NCBI GenBank assembly: GCA_036501345.1
Contig: DASYAN010000430.1
Span: 1 to 7,494, forward strand
Reading direction: 5' to 3'
Length of the DNA: 7,494 bases
DNA from: DASYAN01 sp036501345
GTDB taxonomy: Bacteria; Chloroflexota; Ktedonobacteria; Ktedonobacterales; Ktedonobacteraceae
Below, piece by piece: positions 5,255 through 7,494 of this stretch. Within the stretch, counting starts at the first letter, position 1, and every line of letters starts with the position of its first letter. The position numbers and the translations under genes are program-made. The notes beneath the pieces are model-generated. The model did no database searches. It was not told the DNA's origin and saw nothing but the letters and a program-made list of their open reading frames with translations.

Positions 5255-5707
5255 CTATGATGACTGCGTAGATATCTCCTCCGAAGCTCCGTCTTCTTTT
5301 GAGAGTCTTTTATAGAAGAATCCCTCCTCTTCTTCCTCATCATCATGAATATAGGCTATCTCATCGGAGTTATCATAGAATTCCTGCATATATTCTTTTG
5401 GGATTATACAGGTAAAAGGTTCATCATGGGCCTTGTTGGCCTCATCATTGCCAGCATAGAGCATTCGCTCATGGTAGACGTTAAGCCTATCGTGCAACTG
5501 CTCGGCAGCTATGCCAAGCCACGTGCGTGCCGTGTTCAGCTTGTTGAGTGCCTGAGTATATCGCTCTTCCTCTGAGCCTGGTGCTACAGGCCTCCTGGGG
5601 ATGGTGTTTGATGGGCTTAGCTCTTCTAGTGTCTCCAGTGCCTGGCGGGCATCCTTGACGTACTGGGTGAGCTTTTGCTCCATATCCTGGGGGTCGTCGG
5701 TGATCAT
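5255..5707 (-). CDS. Acidic hypothetical protein, last gene of the small-protein operon
   Basis: A 150-aa protein. Residues 7-30 form a likely amphipathic helix (M-E-Q-K-L-T-Q-Y-V-K-D-A-R-Q-A-L). A Pro-containing loop follows (I-P-R-R-P-V-A-P-G). A second helical region spans about 46-80 (T-Q-A-L-N-K-L-N-T-A-R-T-W-L-G-I-A). Then come F-T-C-I-I-P-K-E-Y-M and a very acidic patch D-D-E-E-E-E-E (122-128). No signal peptide or membrane helix is present. I do not recognise the family. The ATG overlaps the stop of the coiled-coil gene as ATGA (5704-5707), and AGAGGG lies 6 nt upstream, so the two are probably translationally coupled. The acidic tail could contact a basic partner or nucleic-acid-binding protein; this is speculation. 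Confidence 0.8.
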   Translation of the reverse strand: MITDDPQDMEQKLTQYVKDARQALETLEELSPSNTIPRRPVAPGSEEERYTQALNKLNTARTWLGIAAEQLHDRLNVYHERMLYAGNDEANKAHDEPFTCIIPKEYMQEFYDNSDEIAYIHDDEEEEEGFFYKRLSKEDGASEEISTQSS

Positions 5708-6024
5708 GGCTGGCCCTCTGGCTTTTGCTGTAAGAGTTGTTTGATCAGGTCCTCCAGTCGGGCAATATCGTCCTTGGTTGTCATAGTCGCTTTGATGGTT
5801 GCGATATCTTGCTTGACGGTCTCAAGATCATTTCCAAATGCTATGAAGGTATCACCAATTGACTTGTAACTGGCTGTTATGCCCTCGTCAAGCTGTTTTA
5901 TGTCTTGCCTGATGGCTTTGAGCTCCTCTGTCTGGTCGCTGGATAACTCCTCAATAGCAGCCTCTCTATCCGTTGCTCGTTTCTCCAGTGACTTGATACG
6001 AGACTCTGGTCGTAGATTACTCAT
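5704..6024 (-). CDS. Coiled-coil hypothetical protein
   Basis: A 106-aa protein that is almost wholly helical. Heptad-like leucine/isoleucine spacing runs through I-K-S-L-E-K-R-A (10-17), A-I-E-E-L-S-S (23-29), L-K-A-I-R-Q-D-I-K-Q-L (35-45), L-E-T-V-K-Q-D-I-A-T-I (67-77) and I-A-R-L-E-D-L-I-K-Q-L-L (87-98). A less regular middle (G-D-T-F-I-A-F-G-N-D) suggests two coiled-coil segments. The end K-D-D-I-A-R-L-E-D-L-I resembles short motifs of many phage and Chloroflexota hypothetical proteins. It probably oligomerises; no enzymatic motif is visible. AAAGGA lies 8 nt before the ATG. It is coupled by ATGA overlap to the acidic protein downstream, and a 100-nt gap separates it from the zinc-ribbon gene upstream. 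Confidence 0.8.
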   Translation of the reverse strand: MSNLRPESRIKSLEKRATDREAAIEELSSDQTEELKAIRQDIKQLDEGITASYKSIGDTFIAFGNDLETVKQDIATIKATMTTKDDIARLEDLIKQLLQQKPEGQP

Positions 6025-6124
6025 AGTCTCGGTCCTTTCTGGTGTGCTCTCTCAATTATGCCATTACGTGGCTATTGGGAGCCTTTTGTGTAGCCAATTG
6101 GCTATGAACTGGTCCATGGACTTC

Positions 6125-6247
6125 TTACTTCCCTCTCTTCTTCTTCGATTCTTTCACGAGGCATACTATGCACTTTCCTTTACCTACGGTGATGTCACCA
6201 CGTGTTAAAGGCTTTCCACATGTTGTACATTTCAGGATAAAGGGCAT
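6125..6247 (-). CDS. 40-aa zinc-ribbon microprotein
   Basis: The ATG at 6247 opens a 40-codon minus-strand frame ending in TAA at 6125-6127. The peptide carries C-T-T-C-G-K-P-L (Cys7, Cys10) and K-C-I-V-C (Cys26, Cys29) around R-G-D-I-T-V-G-K-G, followed by a basic tail K-E-S-K-K-K-R-G-K. Two CXXC knuckles 15 residues apart are the classic zinc-ribbon arrangement, and the basic tail suggests nucleic-acid contact. An AAAGG sequence lies about 9 nt before the ATG. It sits in line with the operon, 56 bp after the 91-aa gene, and would be missed by a 60-aa cut-off. I infer a small zinc-binding regulator or assembly factor. The cysteine pattern is seen directly; the function is inference. Confidence 0.65.
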   Translation of the reverse strand: MPFILKCTTCGKPLTRGDITVGKGKCIVCLVKESKKKRGK

Positions 6248-6303
6248 AGGTGTTGCCTTTCGTGTAGCTAGGTACTATAGATTTTTCAAATGTTTTTCAG
6301 GTC

Positions 6304-6579
6304 CTAGGCATCCTCATCACTGACCTTGCCGCCTGCCGTGATGCTGGCCATGCGTAGCTGGACGATGTAGAGGAAGGGTCTCAGATGCTCTACCATGATC
6401 CGCTCGTCTTTGGTATCTACTGGCAACGTGTCGAGTGCCTGATCTACTGTAGAGTCGCTGGCAATAAGATCAGCACACTTGTGGACTATGTCTTGAAGTG
6501 GTGCATCATGGTGGGCTATCCAACTATCATGCAGAAATTGCTCGATGAGATAGCGAGTGTTATCTTGTTTTGGGGTCAT
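6304..6579 (-). CDS. Hypothetical 91-aa helical protein
   Basis: A 91-aa protein, apparently all-helical: L-I-E-Q-F-L-H-D-S-W-I (11-21), L-Q-D-I-V-H-K-C-A-D-L-I-A (28-40), T-V-D-Q-A-L-D-T-L (44-52) and I-M-V-E-H-L-R-P-F-L-Y-I-V-Q-L-R-M-A (61-78). There is no recognisable domain, signal peptide or catalytic motif. The ATG comes 2 nt after the stop of the XRE-type gene. Its ribosome binding site GAGGAG is formed by the last codons of that gene, 5 nt from the ATG, so both are surely co-transcribed. Its fixed position next to the regulator suggests a partner of that protein, for example a corepressor or antitoxin-like subunit; this is inference only. Confidence 0.8.
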   Translation of the reverse strand: MTPKQDNTRYLIEQFLHDSWIAHHDAPLQDIVHKCADLIASDSTVDQALDTLPVDTKDERIMVEHLRPFLYIVQLRMASITAGGKVSDEDA

Positions 6580-6581
6580 GC

Positions 6582-7103
6582 CTACTCCTCACTTTCCCTC
6601 AGTGCCTGAGCCAACTGGTCTTGCTTGGCTTTGATTTTCTCATCGAGATGCTTGTCTTCGCCGACGACTCTGTCGAGCTGCCCTAGAACAATCGAGATCT
6701 CTGCGAGCTGCTCAGGACTGAAGTACTCAGCAAAATTGACGGTCAGGCTTCGAACATAGCCTACCAGGATGCCATAGGCCGCTGCATAGCGTTGGTCCAG
6801 TGGGAGCTGCAGTGCTCGCTCATGGATGTCCTTCAGTGCGGCTTGGGTGGCCGCAAAGAATCGCGAGTCTTGCCGCTCTTCATACGTTGTCTCATTTTTC
6901 ACGTTTAGCCCTTCAATGTCCTGAAAACGGATTTTCTGGTCTAGCTCTCTGGAAATGGCTGTGGCTAGCTTCTTTGCAGTGCCAATAGTCACTATTTCAC
7001 CATGAAACACTTTTTGAAGCGTGTTGAAATCCATATTGGCTCGACGTGCCATCTCGTTTTTGCTCCAGCCACACTGGAGTCGGTAATCTTCGATAGTCGT
7101 CAT
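6582..7103 (-). CDS. XRE-type helix-turn-helix transcriptional regulator
   Basis: A 173-aa protein with an N-terminal Cro/CI-like helix-turn-helix at about 3-65. The segment K-N-E-M-A-R-R-A-N-M (15-24) is the first helix and D-F-N-T-L-Q-K-V-F-H-G (25-35) the recognition helix, followed by I-G-T-A-K-K-L-A-T-A-I. The C-terminal part (about 80-173) is helical, with A-Y-G-I-L-V-G-Y-V-R-S-L (109-120), F-S-P-E-Q-L-A-E-I (128-136) and a charged tail D-E-K-I-K-A-K-Q-D-Q-L. This could be a dimerisation or ligand-sensing module; I do not recognise it. The start is supported by AGAGGTGA (7108-7115), an excellent Shine-Dalgarno. It heads the five-gene operon, and its promoter is overlaid by inverted TACTTGA sites, so autorepression is likely. 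Confidence 0.9.
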   Translation of the reverse strand: MTTIEDYRLQCGWSKNEMARRANMDFNTLQKVFHGEIVTIGTAKKLATAISRELDQKIRFQDIEGLNVKNETTYEERQDSRFFAATQAALKDIHERALQLPLDQRYAAAYGILVGYVRSLTVNFAEYFSPEQLAEISIVLGQLDRVVGEDKHLDEKIKAKQDQLAQALRESEE

Positions 7104-7128
7104 AGAATCACCTCTGGTGTTTTTCTCA

Positions 7129-7157
7129 ATGGTACTTGAAAATCACCTGACTGTCAA
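7129..7157 (-). promoter_or_regulatory. Promoter of the XRE-led operon
   Basis: On the minus strand TTGACA (7157-7152) is followed, after exactly 17 nt, by TACCAT (7134-7129). The predicted transcription start is near 7122, about 20 nt before the ATG at 7103. The operator half-sites touch both boxes. Confidence 0.65.
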
Positions 7158-7182
7158 GTAATAAATACTTGATTTTCAAATA
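7133..7182. promoter_or_regulatory. Operator cluster: three TACTTGA half-sites in inverted array
   Basis: TACTTGA occurs at 7133-7139 and 7166-7172 on the plus strand and inverted at 7154-7160. The inner pair gives the perfect palindrome TCAAGTA-ATAAA-TACTTGA (7154-7172). The outer arms TTGAAAATCA (7136-7145) and TGATTTTCAA (7170-7179) form a second 10-bp inverted repeat. One half-site overlaps the -10 box and another the -35 box, as expected for a repressor that blocks its own promoter. The XRE-type product of the adjacent gene is the obvious candidate. Confidence 0.6.
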
Positions 7183-7198
7183 GTCAACCGTATCATCC

Positions 7199-7233
7199 AT
7201 CCTTGCCATGTCCCGAAACGGCATGGCAAGGAT
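7199..7233 (+). repeat. 12-bp perfect inverted repeat at the TIR-fragment breakpoint
   Basis: ATCCTTGCCATG (7199-7210) and CATGGCAAGGAT (7222-7233) pair perfectly around an 11-nt loop. On the plus strand TTCGTTTT follows, so a terminator-like role is possible. The recognisable TIR sequence starts immediately to its right, so it may instead mark a rearrangement junction. Confidence 0.55.
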
Positions 7234-7409
7234 TCGTTTTCCCAATCCGATTGGATGATGCCGTTAAAGAGAGCAATGCATCCTGGGCTGCGCGTATTCA
7301 GAGTACCCGCAACATTGGAGACTTCACTCATTGGAAGGAACACGACGAGTATCAAAAAGGATTGGCGAGGCTGCTGCGTGATCTGAAGCAGGATATGGTT
7401 ACTCCCTGA
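7231..7409 (+). pseudogene. C-terminal remnant of a TIR-domain gene
   Basis: The plus-strand frame reads F-V-F-P-I-R-L-D-D-A-V, then A-S-W-A-A-R-I, then I-G-D-F-T-H-W-K-E-H-D, Y-Q-K-G-L-A-R-L-L-R-D-L-K and stops at 7407-7409. This is the typical final third of a bacterial TIR domain, including the W-K-x-H-D-x-Y end. The N-terminal part with the BB loop and the catalytic Glu of NADase TIRs is missing. The frame is open back to 7173 and a TTG at 7203 could start it, but sequence left of 7231 does not look like TIR and overlaps the hairpin and operator region. I judge it a truncated, non-functional fragment of a TIR immune or signalling gene, left when an upstream segment was lost or replaced. 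Confidence 0.7.
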
Positions 7410-7482
7410 CTCTGTAGCCATGCGTTATACTCATTGAGAAGATAACGAGATTTGAAGTAAAGCTGAAAGGAAAGGTAACTAT

Positions 7483-7494
7483 ATGAACGACGAT
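7483..7494 (+). CDS. Start of a gene continuing beyond the window
   Basis: ATG-AAC-GAC-GAT opens at 7483, with AAAGG at 7471-7475 in an AAAGGAAAGGTAACTAT context 7 nt upstream. This resembles the ribosome binding site at 3706. Only four codons (M-N-D-D) are visible, so the product is unknown. It lies 73 bp after the TIR remnant in the same direction. Confidence 0.45.

Noticed and set aside
5345..5575. Plus-strand 76-codon open frame
   Set aside because: It is antisense to the acidic protein gene, which has a better start, ribosome binding site and operon context.
6064..6117. 17-codon minus-strand ORF between the zinc-ribbon and coiled-coil genes (M-D-Q-F-I-A-N-W-L)
   Set aside because: Too short to judge and the Shine-Dalgarno is weak. 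It may be translated, but nothing beyond an open frame supports it.
7242..7254. CCAATC-C-GATTGG palindrome
   Set aside because: It falls in the conserved P-I-R-L-D codons of the TIR remnant and is explained by coding sequence.

Overview
The window looks like accessory chromosomal or plasmid DNA from a soil-type bacterium. My best guess is a Ktedonobacteria-like member of the Chloroflexota, and this is inference. The reasons are a membrane-anchored pentapeptide-repeat protein with a W-D-W-L-Q-L-L anchor and a Q-T-Y-L-D-R-M-S linker, a TIR-domain tail ending in I-G-D-F-T-H-W-K-x-H-D, moderate GC, several lineage-restricted small proteins and long gene-poor spacers with degraded DNA. No tRNA, rRNA or CRISPR array is present, and no intact transposase was found.

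Layout: (1) 1-1340, minus strand. A two-gene operon reads leftwards from a good sigma70-type promoter: a DUF4365 protein (PD-(D/E)XK nuclease-like) and a partner that runs off the left edge. The two genes share an ATGA start/stop overlap. (2) 1347-1623. A compact non-autonomous transposable element (MITE-like) with 41-bp imperfect terminal inverted repeats and an exact 10-bp target duplication, inserted just upstream of that promoter. (3) 1842-2898, plus strand. A pentapeptide-repeat membrane protein with a 15-bp palindrome before its ribosome binding site. (4) 2899-3705. A gene-poor stretch with a possible decayed minus-strand gene, two operator-like palindromes and three short repeats that resemble the end of a mobile element. 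(5) 3706-4754, plus strand. A possible 39-aa leader ORF, then a protein with a long disordered N-terminal half and a C-terminal Cys/His hydrolase-like (NlpC/P60-like papain-fold) domain. (6) 4755-5254. Decayed DNA and a weak hairpin. (7) 5255-7190, minus strand. A five-gene operon of small proteins: an XRE-type regulator, an unknown helical protein, a 40-aa zinc-ribbon protein, a coiled-coil protein and an acidic protein. Its promoter is overlaid by three TACTTGA half-sites, which suggests autoregulation. (8) 7199-7494, plus strand. The C-terminal stub of a TIR domain, cut off at a 12-bp perfect inverted repeat, followed by the first codons of another gene.

Two groups look like functional units. 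One is the nuclease-like DUF4365 pair, which could be a defence or DNA-processing module. The other is the autoregulated small-protein operon, which resembles accessory cassettes of mobile elements. The TIR remnant, the MITE and the transposon-end-like repeats indicate repeated gain and loss of mobile and defence genes here. Functions beyond family level are inference.
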